Of a DNA stretch of 32,614 bases, positions 15,087-24,517 are shown piece after piece. Origin of the DNA: an uncultured Flavobacteriales bacterium (lineage in GTDB: Bacteria; Bacteroidota; Bacteroidia; Flavobacteriales; BACL11); the NCBI GenBank assembly GCA_905181585.1, contig CAJIYG010000005.1:1-32614 (forward strand), read 5' to 3'. The first letter of the stretch is position 1; every line of letters begins with the position of its first letter. The notes beneath the pieces were generated by a model. It was given only the letters and a program-made list of their open reading frames with translations, was not told the DNA's origin and searched no databases. The position numbers were made by a program, and so were the translations under genes.

Positions 15087-16283
15087 TTATAATCTACCTG
15101 GATAAATCTTCAGAGCTTCTTCGAGGCATTTTACTGCGTTCAATAAAGATTCTTTATTTAAAACATATGCTATTCTTACTTGATTTAACCCTTCTCCAGG
15201 AGTTGAATAAAACCCTTCAGCTGGAGCAACCATTAATGTAGCACCATTATAATCGAAATCTTCTAATAACCACTGAGCAAATTTATCGGCATTATCAACA
15301 GGAAGTTGAGCAATTGCATAAAATGCACCTTTAGGCTTTGGACATATTACACCATCAATTTTATTAAGTCCGTCAACAAGTAAATCTCTTCTTGATAGAT
15401 ATTCAGCACTTACTTGATCAAAATATGATTGCGGTGTGTCTAATGCAGCTTCGCCTGCAACTTGTCCAAATGTTGGCGGAGATAGTCTTGCTTGAGCAAA
15501 TTTTAAAGCTGTTGATATAACATCTTTATTTTTTGAAATAATACAACCTATCCTAATACCACACATACTATACCTTTTAGAAGTAGAATCAATAACAACA
15601 GCATGATTACTTAATCCTTCTAAATTAAGAATAGAATAATGCTGAAGTCCATCATAAGCAAACTCTCTATAAACTTCATCTGCAAATAAAAACAAATCGT
15701 ATTTTAAAACAATATCTCTTAAAGTTTCTAATTCTTCTTTAGAATATAGATAACCTGTTGGATTTCCTGGATTACATATTAAAATAGCTTTAGTTTTATT
15801 TGTAATTAATTTTTCAAATTCTTTAATATCTGGAAGAGCAAAACTATTTTCAATTTTTGTAGTAATAGGCTTAACTACAACGCCAGAAGATTTTGAAAAA
15901 CCATTGTAATTAGCATAAAATGGCTCGGGAATAATTATCTCATCACCATGGTCAAGACATGAGTTTAGACCAAACAGCAGTGCCTCAGAACCTCCTGTGG
16001 TAACCATTAAATCATTGTGATCAACGTCTATACCGATATTTTGATAATATTTAGACAAACCAATTCTGTATGATTCAAATCCTGCTGAATGACTATATTC
16101 TACAACTTTTTTTGAAAAATTTGATATGGCATCAAGAGCAACTTTCGGAGTTTGGATATCTGGTTGACCAATATTTAAATGAAATACTTTCTTTCCTTTC
16201 TTTTTTGCTTTTTCAGCAAAGGGAACTAATTTACGAATTGGAGATTCAGGCATGCTTAGACCTTTGTTAGATATTTTTGGCAT
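15087..16283 (-). CDS. Class I/II PLP-dependent aminotransferase (aspartate aminotransferase-like)
   Basis: The 398-residue enzyme has the fold-type I features: VTTGGSEALL near 96-105, ICNPGNPTGYLYS near 170-181, LFADEVYREF with the PLP-contacting Asp and Tyr, the Schiff-base lysine K236 in STSKRYS and the phosphate-binding GIRIG just after. A late VRIAYVL holds the substrate carboxylate-binding Arg. It is full length. The substrate is probably aspartate or another acidic/aromatic amino acid; this cannot be fixed from sequence. The gene is first of a pair with the YkgJ gene. Confidence 0.9.
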   Translation of the reverse strand: MPKISNKGLSMPESPIRKLVPFAEKAKKKGKKVFHLNIGQPDIQTPKVALDAISNFSKKVVEYSHSAGFESYRIGLSKYYQNIGIDVDHNDLMVTTGGSEALLFGLNSCLDHGDEIIIPEPFYANYNGFSKSSGVVVKPITTKIENSFALPDIKEFEKLITNKTKAILICNPGNPTGYLYSKEELETLRDIVLKYDLFLFADEVYREFAYDGLQHYSILNLEGLSNHAVVIDSTSKRYSMCGIRIGCIISKNKDVISTALKFAQARLSPPTFGQVAGEAALDTPQSYFDQVSAEYLSRRDLLVDGLNKIDGVICPKPKGAFYAIAQLPVDNADKFAQWLLEDFDYNGATLMVAPAEGFYSTPGEGLNQVRIAYVLNKESLLNAVKCLEEALKIYPGRL

Positions 16284-16297
16284 AATTTAATTTTTAT

Positions 16298-16325
16298 AAA
16301 AAATCCCCCAATTAACTTGGAGGAT
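16298..16325 (-). terminator. Intrinsic terminator after the DUF1573 gene
   Basis: On the minus strand ATCCTCCAA pairs with TTGGGGGAT (one mismatch), with a short loop, followed by a run of T. It lies 30 bp after the DUF1573 stop and just ahead of the aminotransferase start, separating the two units. Confidence 0.75.
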
Positions 16326-16354
16326 TAAATTTCGTAATTATTGTTTTTAAAAAA

Positions 16355-16840
16355 CTACTTTTTTTCTAAAGGAGATCCATTAGGAGTCCTTACGGGCATA
16401 GATTCTTCCTTGACAGGTGGTCTAACCTCACCCTTAATAGTTAAAATAACTGGACGTTTGTCAGCATTTGTAGTTAGAGTTATAGTTTTAGTGAATTTTC
16501 CAACTCTATTTGTTGCATACTTAACCCCTATAGATCCACTTTCACCAGGATTCCAAGTTGAAGAACCATCTTCTTTCCTCCATGAAGGAACAGTACATCC
16601 ACAACTTCCTTTAGCATTCTTAATAACTAAAGGCTCTGAACCTGAATTAGTAAATTTAAATTCTCTCTGACCATCAGAATTATGATCAATAATTCCGTAA
16701 TCAACTACTTTTGATTCAAATTCAATAACAGAATTACTAGAGATAGCAATATCAGTCTTTTCTTGTACACCAACAGGTGTTTGAGCACAAAGTGTTAAAA
16801 ATGATACTGAAAGAAAAAGAGAAAAAATTAGTTTTTGCAT
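16355..16840 (-). CDS. DUF1573 domain exported protein
   Basis: The 161-residue protein has a signal peptide (MQKLIFSLFLSVSFLTLCAQ). A DUF1573 domain covers about 42-145, with VVDYGIIDHNSDGQREFKF, the typical GSCGCTVPSW and a NPGESGSIGVKY block. The domain is an Ig-like beta-sandwich common in Bacteroidota exported proteins, with no established activity. The last 20 residues are Pro- and Glu-rich and low in complexity. It is transcribed alone, divergent from valS with a 128-bp gap and a terminator behind it. Confidence 0.88.
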   Translation of the reverse strand: MQKLIFSLFLSVSFLTLCAQTPVGVQEKTDIAISSNSVIEFESKVVDYGIIDHNSDGQREFKFTNSGSEPLVIKNAKGSCGCTVPSWRKEDGSSTWNPGESGSIGVKYATNRVGKFTKTITLTTNADKRPVILTIKGEVRPPVKEESMPVRTPNGSPLEKK

Positions 16841-16918
16841 TTCTTAATATTTATTTATTTTTTAATAGAACTTTAACGTCAAAAGTACTAAAATATTTCC
16901 TTTTATCAAATCAATTAT

Positions 16919-16944
16919 TTTGCAGAATAGATTTTGTAGATTTG
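16919..16944 (+). promoter_or_regulatory. Possible valS promoter
   Basis: TAGATTTG at 16937-16944 fits the Bacteroidota -7 element TAnnTTTG and lies 24 bp before the valS start. A TTTG at 16919-16922 could be the upstream element, though the 14-bp spacer is shorter than usual. Confidence 0.4.
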
Positions 16945-16968
16945 CTTACTTTAATCCAAAGATTCTAA

Positions 16969-19577
16969 ATGAATATCCCTAAAATATACCTTCCTAAAGA
17001 GATTGAAAATAAGTGGTACTCACATTGGATGAAAAAAGGTTATTTCAACTCTGTTCCAGACAATAGAAAAGCGTATACAATTGTTATTCCTCCTCCAAAT
17101 GTAACAGGAGTTTTACATATGGGACATATGCTTAATAATACACTTCAAGATGTACTGATAAGAAAGGCTAGAATGCAAGGCTTTAATGCCTGCTGGGTAC
17201 CTGGTACTGACCATGCCTCAATTGCAACTGAAGCAAAGGTTTTAAAAAAACTTGCAGATCAAGGAATCAAAAAATCTGATATTTCTAGAGAAGAGTTTAT
17301 GAAACATGCATGGCAATGGAAAGAAACGCACGGAAATATAATACTAGATCAGCTTAAAAAAATTGGTGCATCATGCGATTGGAATAGAACAAAATTTACC
17401 ATGGATGACAGTATGAATGAGTCTGTTATAAAAGTATTTGTTGACCTTCACAATAAGGGGCTAATCTACAGAGGTATAAGAATGGTTAATTGGGATCCAT
17501 CGGCAAAAACAGCTATCTCAGATGAAGAAGTAATTTTTAAAGAAGTAAACTCTCATCTGTATTTTATTGAATACAGTATTCAGAAAAGCAGTGATAAAAT
17601 TACTATAGCAACAACAAGACCTGAAACAATTTTAGGAGATACTGCCATATGCGTTAACCCAAATGATAAAAGATATCAGCATCTCAAAGGTAAAAAAGCA
17701 ATTATCCCATTATTAGATAGAGAAATTCCTATTATTTTGATGAATATGTTGATATGGAGTTCGGAACAGGTGCATTAAAAATAACTCCAGCTCACGATAT
17801 AAATGATTATGAGATTGGTGACAAGCACAGTTTAGAGTCTATTGATATTCTTAATGACGACGGAACATTAAATAAATCAGCAAAATTATACATTGGTGAA
17901 GATAGGTTTGATGTTAGAGAAAAAATATCTGTTGATCTAAAAAAAATTGGTGCTTTAATAAAAAAAGAAGAATATAAAAACAAAGTAGGATTTTCTGAAA
18001 GAACAAACACAATTATTGAGCCTAAACTTTCCATGCAATGGTTTTTCAAAATGGAAGAAATATCAAAGCCTGCTTTAGAAAATATAATGAATGATGGCAT
18101 TCAATTACATCCAGCAAAATTTAAAAATACTTACAGACACTGGATGGAAAACATCAAGGATTGGTGTGTTTCCAGACAATTATGGTGGGGACAACAGATT
18201 CCTGCATATTTTTATGATGGAAACAAATATGTTATTGCTGAAAATAAAGTGGAAGCTTTAAGAAAAGCAAAATTACTTAAAGCAGATATAAGAATTGAAG
18301 ATTTAAGACAGGATGAAGATGTTTTAGACACTTGGTTTTCATCTTGGCTATGGCCAATATCTGTATTTGATGGGATAAGAAACCCAAATAATGAAGAAAT
18401 AGACTACTACTACCCTACTAATGATTTAGTTACTGGTCCAGATATTTTATTTTTCTGGGTAGCCAGAATGATAATAGCTGGATATGAATATAAATCAGAA
18501 TTACCGTTTAAAAATGTTTATTTAACAGGTCTAGTAAGGGATAAAGAGGGTAGAAAAATGAGTAAATCATTAGGAAACTCTCCAGATCCATTAGAACTAA
18601 TAGAAAAATATGGTGCGGACGGTGTTAGAGTTGGTATGCTTTTATGTGCACCAGCTGGAAATGACCTACCATTTGATGAAGGGTTGTGTGAGCAAGGAAG
18701 AAACTTTTCAAATAAACTATGGAATGCTTTAAGACTTATTAAAGGTTGGAATATTGAAGAAAAAGAACAGCCACAGTCATCAGTTGATGCAATTAAATGG
18801 TTTAATATAAAAATTGATAAAGTAATAAATGATATAAATAAATCATTTGAAAAATACAGAGTATCTGAAGCATTAATGCTTACTTATAAATTAGTTTGGG
18901 ATGATTTCTGCTCACTCTATCTTGAAATTATAAAACCTGAATATGGAGATTCTATTGATACAAAAACAATAGAATCAACAAATGAAATTTTCTCCAAAAT
19001 CTTACAACTTCTTCACCCATTTATGCCTTTTATTTCTGAAGAAATATGGCATTTAATCTCTAATAAAAACTCTGATATTATTGTTTCTCAATGGCCAAAA
19101 TCTACTAAATTAGATAAAGAAATGTTAGAATGTTTTGAAGATACAATTGAGATTGTAAGTGGAATTAGAAATATTAGAAGGAAAAAAAATATTGCTAATA
19201 AAGAAAAGTTAGAACTTCACATAATTCAAAATGTTGAGAAAAAATATAATTTTAATTCTATATTGTATAAGCTAGCAAATCTTTCAAAAATAAGTCTAGG
19301 TAAAAATAAAATTGAAAACTCATTTTCTTTTATGATACATTCAAATGAATACTTTGTGCCTTTATTAGAAAACTTTGACAAAAAGACGGAATTACTTCAG
19401 CTAAATAAAGATCTAGATTATACAAAAGGATTTCTTAAAATAGTTTCAGGAAAACTAGCAAACAAAAAATTTGTTGAAAATGCACCAGAAAAATTAGTAC
19501 TTAACGAAAAAAACAAGCAGGAAGATGCAAAAGAAAAAATCAGAATTCTAACTGAAAAAATTAAATTACTTAGCTAG
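16969..19577 (+). CDS. valS: Valyl-tRNA synthetase, with a one-base frameshift
   Basis: The product charges tRNA-Val. The first part (from 16969) has the class I signature as HMGH in [13 protein letters not shown], and the CP1 editing region begins [12 protein letters not shown]. The frame breaks at a run of four T (17735-17738). Adding one T restores [21 protein letters not shown] and links to the second part, which carries the KMSKS loop ([11 protein letters not shown]), the anticodon-binding region and a C-terminal coiled coil (about the last 70 residues). The joined protein is about 869 residues, the normal length. An essential single-copy gene is unlikely to be truly broken, so a sequence error is more likely than a pseudogene. 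Confidence 0.93.
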
Positions 19578-19602
19578 AACTCTGATTTATATTAAAGTTT
19601 CT

Positions 19603-22600
19603 TTATTCTATTACTACTTTTTTGTAGATATATTCTCCATCTGAAATTACTTTCATTAAATAAACTCCAGCATTAAGATTAGTTAAGTCAATTTTTACTG
19701 TACTTAAGCTACTTATTTTCACTAAATCAAATACTTTATCTCCTAAAGAATTAAATATCTCAATATTAATTTCATCATTATTTTTAGATGATATATTAAA
19801 TAATCCATTTGAAGGATTTGGATAAATTGTGAATGAGCTTAAATTCTCAAAATTAGTATTACTTACGCATGAATCAACATAAACCCAAGTATCGTTATAA
19901 GAGATACAACCATTCTCATCTACTGCACTAACAGAATACAATTGATCAGCGATTGGGGAGTCAATGATAACAGCAGTACTCATTCCATTACTCCAACTAT
20001 AAGAATTAAATCCAGATGTAGCAGTAAGTAAAACCTCATCTCCAATACAAATCTGGCCATTTGGTGGATCCGTAGAAATATAAACTTGTTCAGGGTCATT
20101 AAATGTTACAAATGAATACACAACACTATCACATGAGTTTGAAGCGCTTAGTGAATCAATATAAGAACCAGAGCTAGTATAAGAGTTATTTCCTACTAAA
20201 ACACTATCACCTGTACATAATTCATATTCTTGAGCATCTCCATGAGGCATTAATTCAATATCATAATAGAAATAGTAATAATCACCAAAATTTGCGACAC
20301 TTGACTGAGTAATTGAAGCTATATTCCCAAAGTTATATGGGAAATTTACATCTGTGTTACTTCTAAATAAAGGAGCATTATCTAAATCTCCTGTTCCAAG
20401 TTCATAATCATTCCCTACTGGCATGTAAAAATCTAAAGCTACCCTCTGACTACCAGGAAAAACTTGTTGAATAGAATTATCTATTACATTTCCATTATTA
20501 TTTCTTAACTCAAAGGTTACAGTAGCAGTATCTTCAGAATAGATTAGAGCTGAAACTATTGTGGAGGGAACATAGCAGTCAAAAAGTAAATGCTGATCAC
20601 CATCGTAATAATCTCCTGCAGCAGAAGCACTATCTGTAATACCACCAAATAGAGTTAAGTAATTAGCAGATAAAACTGTTAAATTAGTTGTAATTACACT
20701 ATCACATCCATTTGCAGCAATAACTGTATCACTATAAACTCCAGAAGATGTATAGGTACTATTTGCTACATAAAAAACATCACCAAAACAAATTGTTGCA
20801 TTAATAGTACTTGAACTTGCAGTAGTTGTATCAACTATTAGATTAGTTGTAATAATACTATCACAGCCAAAGGATGTTTGAAGTGTATCAATGTATGTTC
20901 CTGTAGAATCATAAATATTAGATCCAAAAATATAAACATCATTTGCGCAAACTGTCTGATTATTTATATAAAAAACTGTTGGGTTAACAATTACATTGGA
21001 ACTTACAACACTGTCGCAGCCTATTGAAGAAATTAAAGAATCAATATAAAGACCGGAGGTTGTGTAAACGCTATTTCCCACTAAAACACTATCTCCTTGA
21101 CAAATCGAATATTCTCTAGAAGCATTAGATCCCTTAATTTCAATATTATAGAAAAAGTAATAGAAATTCCCTCCTGCAGAAGAGGAAGTAATAGATGCTA
21201 AAGAACCAAAATCATAAGGATAATTTACTCCTTGATTATTTCTGTAAAGCCCATCAAAGCTAGAAGCAGGAGATATCCCTAGTTCAAAATCATTTCCTAC
21301 AGGTACCTCAAAATTTAGTTGAATAGTATTTGCTCCATCAGATAAAAAATAAATAGTATCAGCAATGGTATTACCATTATTATCTCTTAGTTCAAATTCA
21401 TATATAGTAGCACCATCAGAATACACAGTTGCGGAAACAATATTAGATGGAGAATAAACATCTAATAATAGATGTTGATCACCAGTAAAAAAACCACCAC
21501 CACCAATATTATTATCGGCAAGTCCTCCAAAAATTGAATTAAACGGAGAGTAAACTGTTAGATTAGTAAATATAATACTATCACATCCGATAGATGAAAC
21601 TAAAGAATCAAGATAGGAACCAGCTTGAAAATATGTACTATTCCCAACAATTATTGAATCACCGTCACATATTGTAATATCTTGAAAAATTGGAGTTTGA
21701 ACTGTTAAATTAGTAATAATAATACTATCACAACCAACAGAATTTGTTAGAGTATCATAATAGATTCCACTCTGATTGTAAATACTGTTTCCTACAAACA
21801 CATCAGTACCATCACAAATTGTATCAGTAATATTTAGAAAAGAAGCTGATATTGAAAGAACATCAAGGTATGTAGTAATTATACTATCACAACCTAAGAA
21901 ATTTATTAATGTGTCAGAGTAGATACCTGTGGAATCATACATATTTCCATTAACAGTAATTGATAAACCATTGCATATAGTAACAGAATCAGTACTGTAA
22001 GTTGGTGAGTTTAGATGAGAACCAACATAATTCCAATTATTATTTCCAAAAACAATCCACTGAGAATTTAAAGCATCAGTTCCAGAAGCGTTTGTCCAAC
22101 TTGTATCACCCATTACTACATTACATTTTCTTACTAATGTATGATTTCTTGTCCCTACTGTGGTTCCAGCAACATCCCAACCTTGACCAGGATCACCATT
22201 CCAATCTCCTATCCAGTCTAAAATTTGGTATAATCCACTATCAGGATGAGTAGGTGTTAAGGGTTCAGATCCATAAACAAGAGCCATACCATCATCTCCA
22301 TTACTTAAATCATCTGAATTCATATCAGCTTCAAGCTGTATAAAATTATCTGCACCCGAGTGAGCTACGACATATACATCATTTGGTAGAATTACAGCAC
22401 CAGAATCAAAATTATGCCATGTCTCATAAATCCCTACATCAGTTGGATCTCCATCAACTCTAGCAAAAGCATAATTTGATAAATCAACAATATTTGATGA
22501 AGGGTTATATATTTCAAAATATCTACCTGTTCCTCCTCCACTTCCTTCAGCATATTCTGAGAAAAAGATATTCTCAATAATCGGAGTGTAGTTACAAGAT

Positions 22601-23286
22601 CCATCATCAATTGTTGATGTAGAATCATAATTAAGTGCTAATGGATCAGTACATCCACTGCAGGATGTATTCCAAATTGATAAAGTATTTGAAAGATCAT
22701 TGGGCATTACTAAAATCTCTAAAGAGCTTAAGTTTAAATTGGTAGTATCAATAACATATTGCACAAGAGTTTGAGTAAATAAATTAAAAACAAATGCCTG
22801 CTGACAGACACCACAACTATCAATAATAGAAGTTCCATTTAATATATTATTACAATCAGTAAAAGAATATAAACATGAGCCATCATCAATTGTAGCAAGT
22901 GAATCATAATTATTAGCTAATGTATCAGTACATCCTGGCACTTGAATTTGATTAGCAATTATAACTGCTTTCATTCCCATTGTAACGTGAGGCTGACAAA
23001 CATAATAAAATGTTTGATCAGTTAATGGAATGAATGTTCCAGTTTGTCCATATGTAATATCAAAGCCTCCATTTGAAGAAGTTCCATTATTTAGCCATGT
23101 ATTCTCTGAAACCTCAACAGCATTATGAGAGGGGCCCATTATAAAAGTAACAGTATCACCAACATAAACAACAAGTGTATCTGGAAAAAATGTACTATTA
23201 TTAGAAGGAGATGTTGAAATTGTATCTGCTGATAAAGAGTTAAAAAATAAAGAAATTATTAAAAATAGGTAGTTAATTTTTTTCAT
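19603..23286 (-). CDS. Large T9SS-secreted surface protein with cupredoxin, lamin-tail and Cys-repeat regions
   Basis: The 1227-residue protein has a signal peptide (1-20). A cupredoxin-like domain follows (about 21-112) with possible copper ligands in PSHNAVEV and YYVCQPHVTMGM. Two GCTD motifs lie near 116 and 212, and a lamin-tail-like region spans about 232-425 (FFSEYAEGSGGG, RYFEIYNPSS). Seven repeats of about 45 residues follow, of the form C-x-GDS...VGNxxYxxSGxYxDxLxxxxGCDS. Two copies of a domain of about 140 residues (starting FGG, with GDQHLL and PVGNDYELG) interrupt them, near 580-720 and 874-1020. A T9SS sorting domain (YPNPSNGLFNISS, KVVIE) ends it. Likely a cell-surface adhesin or binding protein; ligand unknown. 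Confidence 0.85.
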   Translation of the reverse strand: MKKINYLFLIISLFFNSLSADTISTSPSNNSTFFPDTLVVYVGDTVTFIMGPSHNAVEVSENTWLNNGTSSNGGFDITYGQTGTFIPLTDQTFYYVCQPHVTMGMKAVIIANQIQVPGCTDTLANNYDSLATIDDGSCLYSFTDCNNILNGTSIIDSCGVCQQAFVFNLFTQTLVQYVIDTTNLNLSSLEILVMPNDLSNTLSIWNTSCSGCTDPLALNYDSTSTIDDGSCNYTPIIENIFFSEYAEGSGGGTGRYFEIYNPSSNIVDLSNYAFARVDGDPTDVGIYETWHNFDSGAVILPNDVYVVAHSGADNFIQLEADMNSDDLSNGDDGMALVYGSEPLTPTHPDSGLYQILDWIGDWNGDPGQGWDVAGTTVGTRNHTLVRKCNVVMGDTSWTNASGTDALNSQWIVFGNNNWNYVGSHLNSPTYSTDSVTICNGLSITVNGNMYDSTGIYSDTLINFLGCDSIITTYLDVLSISASFLNITDTICDGTDVFVGNSIYNQSGIYYDTLTNSVGCDSIIITNLTVQTPIFQDITICDGDSIIVGNSTYFQAGSYLDSLVSSIGCDSIIFTNLTVYSPFNSIFGGLADNNIGGGGFFTGDQHLLLDVYSPSNIVSATVYSDGATIYEFELRDNNGNTIADTIYFLSDGANTIQLNFEVPVGNDFELGISPASSFDGLYRNNQGVNYPYDFGSLASITSSSAGGNFYYFFYNIEIKGSNASREYSICQGDSVLVGNSVYTTSGLYIDSLISSIGCDSVVSSNVIVNPTVFYINNQTVCANDVYIFGSNIYDSTGTYIDTLQTSFGCDSIITTNLIVDTTTASSSTINATICFGDVFYVANSTYTSSGVYSDTVIAANGCDSVITTNLTVLSANYLTLFGGITDSASAAGDYYDGDQHLLFDCYVPSTIVSALIYSEDTATVTFELRNNNGNVIDNSIQQVFPGSQRVALDFYMPVGNDYELGTGDLDNAPLFRSNTDVNFPYNFGNIASITQSSVANFGDYYYFYYDIELMPHGDAQEYELCTGDSVLVGNNSYTSSGSYIDSLSASNSCDSVVYSFVTFNDPEQVYISTDPPNGQICIGDEVLLTATSGFNSYSWSNGMSTAVIIDSPIADQLYSVSAVDENGCISYNDTWVYVDSCVSNTNFENLSSFTIYPNPSNGLFNISSKNNDEINIEIFNSLGDKVFDLVKISSLSTVKIDLTNLNAGVYLMKVISDGEYIYKKVVIE

Positions 23287-23343
23287 GCTGTTAGATTTAT
23301 AGAGGTTTAAAAAATTTTACAAATATAATGTATATTTAAAATA

Positions 23344-23985
23344 CTAAAAAATTGAAGATTTAATGAATTTAGATAGATAAAGACCAAATTCATTATGCTG
23401 ATATTTGTCCCAGTGCAACCCATCAATTTGATTTGTAAAAATCACTTTAGATGCATCAAGATAAAATAGACCGAGAGTTTCAGCTATTTTTTTATAAAGA
23501 GGGGCTAAAGACATAGAATAATCTTTTGTACCAATGAAGCTATCCATCAAATTATTTGAACTTTCATTTATATGTGTTGGTGAAATCAAAACAATTGGAT
23601 GGCCAGAATAGTAAACACTATTTAAAACCAATTTACATATATCTTTCATGTCATCAGCAATCATCTTTGGAGATCTATTAAAATTAGTTTTTAAATCATT
23701 AGTTCCAAGCATTATTACTAATAAATCTAAAGGTAAATGACTTTCATAAATAATAGGCAATATATCTGTACTGCTTCGAAACTTTCTTGCATATCCAAAA
23801 TTATGCTCTAGAGTTTCATCAATTTTTGTAGTTCTTCCATTTAATCCTTGTTCAATGATATTAAATTTTTCTCCAATTTCTTTTTGCAAGACTCCTGTCC
23901 ATCTTGTTTTATTATCAAATCTTGTTTGAGTAGCTGGATCGTAGCCCCAGGTATTGGAATCACCAAAACAAAGAATATTTTTCAT
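23344..23985 (-). CDS. SGNH/GDSL hydrolase
   Basis: The 213-residue protein has the SGNH blocks: CFGDSNTWG with the nucleophile Ser10, the Gly of block II (QGLNGRTT), LGTNDLK (block III Asn) and DGLHWD (block V Asp and His). The layout resembles arylesterase-like family members. No signal peptide is evident, so it is probably a cytoplasmic esterase or acyl hydrolase; substrate unknown. It lies 6 bp downstream of the MORN lipoprotein and is probably co-transcribed. Confidence 0.88.
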   Translation of the reverse strand: MKNILCFGDSNTWGYDPATQTRFDNKTRWTGVLQKEIGEKFNIIEQGLNGRTTKIDETLEHNFGYARKFRSSTDILPIIYESHLPLDLLVIMLGTNDLKTNFNRSPKMIADDMKDICKLVLNSVYYSGHPIVLISPTHINESSNNLMDSFIGTKDYSMSLAPLYKKIAETLGLFYLDASKVIFTNQIDGLHWDKYQHNEFGLYLSKFIKSSIF

Positions 23986-23991
23986 AAAATA

Positions 23992-24486
23992 TTATATTTT
24001 TTTTCCATCTTTAAATATTCCAGACTCTATTATAATGCCATCTTGAGAAAAGATTTTAAAAGGACCATCTTGTTTATTTTTTTTAAAATTTATTTCTGAC
24101 TTAACATTTCCATTAACATAAAACCATTTTGAGGTTCCTTCTTTAAATCCATTAACAAACATTATTTCAAATTGAATTATTTTGTTTTTTGAATATGCAG
24201 ATATTCCAGTAAAAGGAGCATCATTAAAATAATATCGTTCTCCTTTTATTTGCAAATCTTCTGGGCTTACTCTTCGTTGATAGGGATCTAGCTCTAAATC
24301 ATCAGTTTTTTCATCATTTAATGGGCTTGCGATATTTAAATTAGAAGGATCTAAAACGACGTTGGTATCTTGAAAATTAACTATAATCAAGGAATCACTT
24401 GTATCTTTGTTATTTTGAATATTCTGTTTGTTATTACATCCAAAAAAAGTAAAAATAAAAATTATAAAGGTTAGGTTTTTGTTCAT
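23992..24486 (-). CDS. MORN-repeat lipoprotein
   Basis: The 164-residue protein has a lipoprotein signal (lipobox TFFGC, Cys17) and an Asn/Asp-rich linker to about residue 80. About three MORN/YwqK-type repeats fill the rest (RYYFNDAPFTGIS, FVNGFKEGTSKWFYVNGNV, KNKQDGPFKIFSQDG). Such repeats are frequent in Bacteroidota lipoproteins and probably form a surface-exposed beta sheet. Despite the database label antitoxin given to some YwqK relatives, nothing here suggests a toxin partner. First of a pair with the SGNH hydrolase. Confidence 0.8.
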   Translation of the reverse strand: MNKNLTFIIFIFTFFGCNNKQNIQNNKDTSDSLIIVNFQDTNVVLDPSNLNIASPLNDEKTDDLELDPYQRRVSPEDLQIKGERYYFNDAPFTGISAYSKNKIIQFEIMFVNGFKEGTSKWFYVNGNVKSEINFKKNKQDGPFKIFSQDGIIIESGIFKDGKKI

Positions 24487-24517
24487 GTAAGTGTAGTTTT
24501 ATTTAGTCAAAAATAAT

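Noticed and set aside
16341..16670. Plus-strand coding frame opposite the DUF1573 gene
   Set aside because: It lies entirely antisense to a gene with a recognised domain and signal peptide and shows no protein features of its own.
17700..17780. Programmed ribosomal frameshift in valS
   Set aside because: No slippery heptamer or downstream stimulator is evident at the T-run, and valyl-tRNA synthetases are not known to use frameshifting.
23992..24486. Toxin-antitoxin system suggested by YwqK-type repeats
   Set aside because: The protein is a lipoprotein with MORN repeats, and its neighbour is an SGNH hydrolase, not a toxin.
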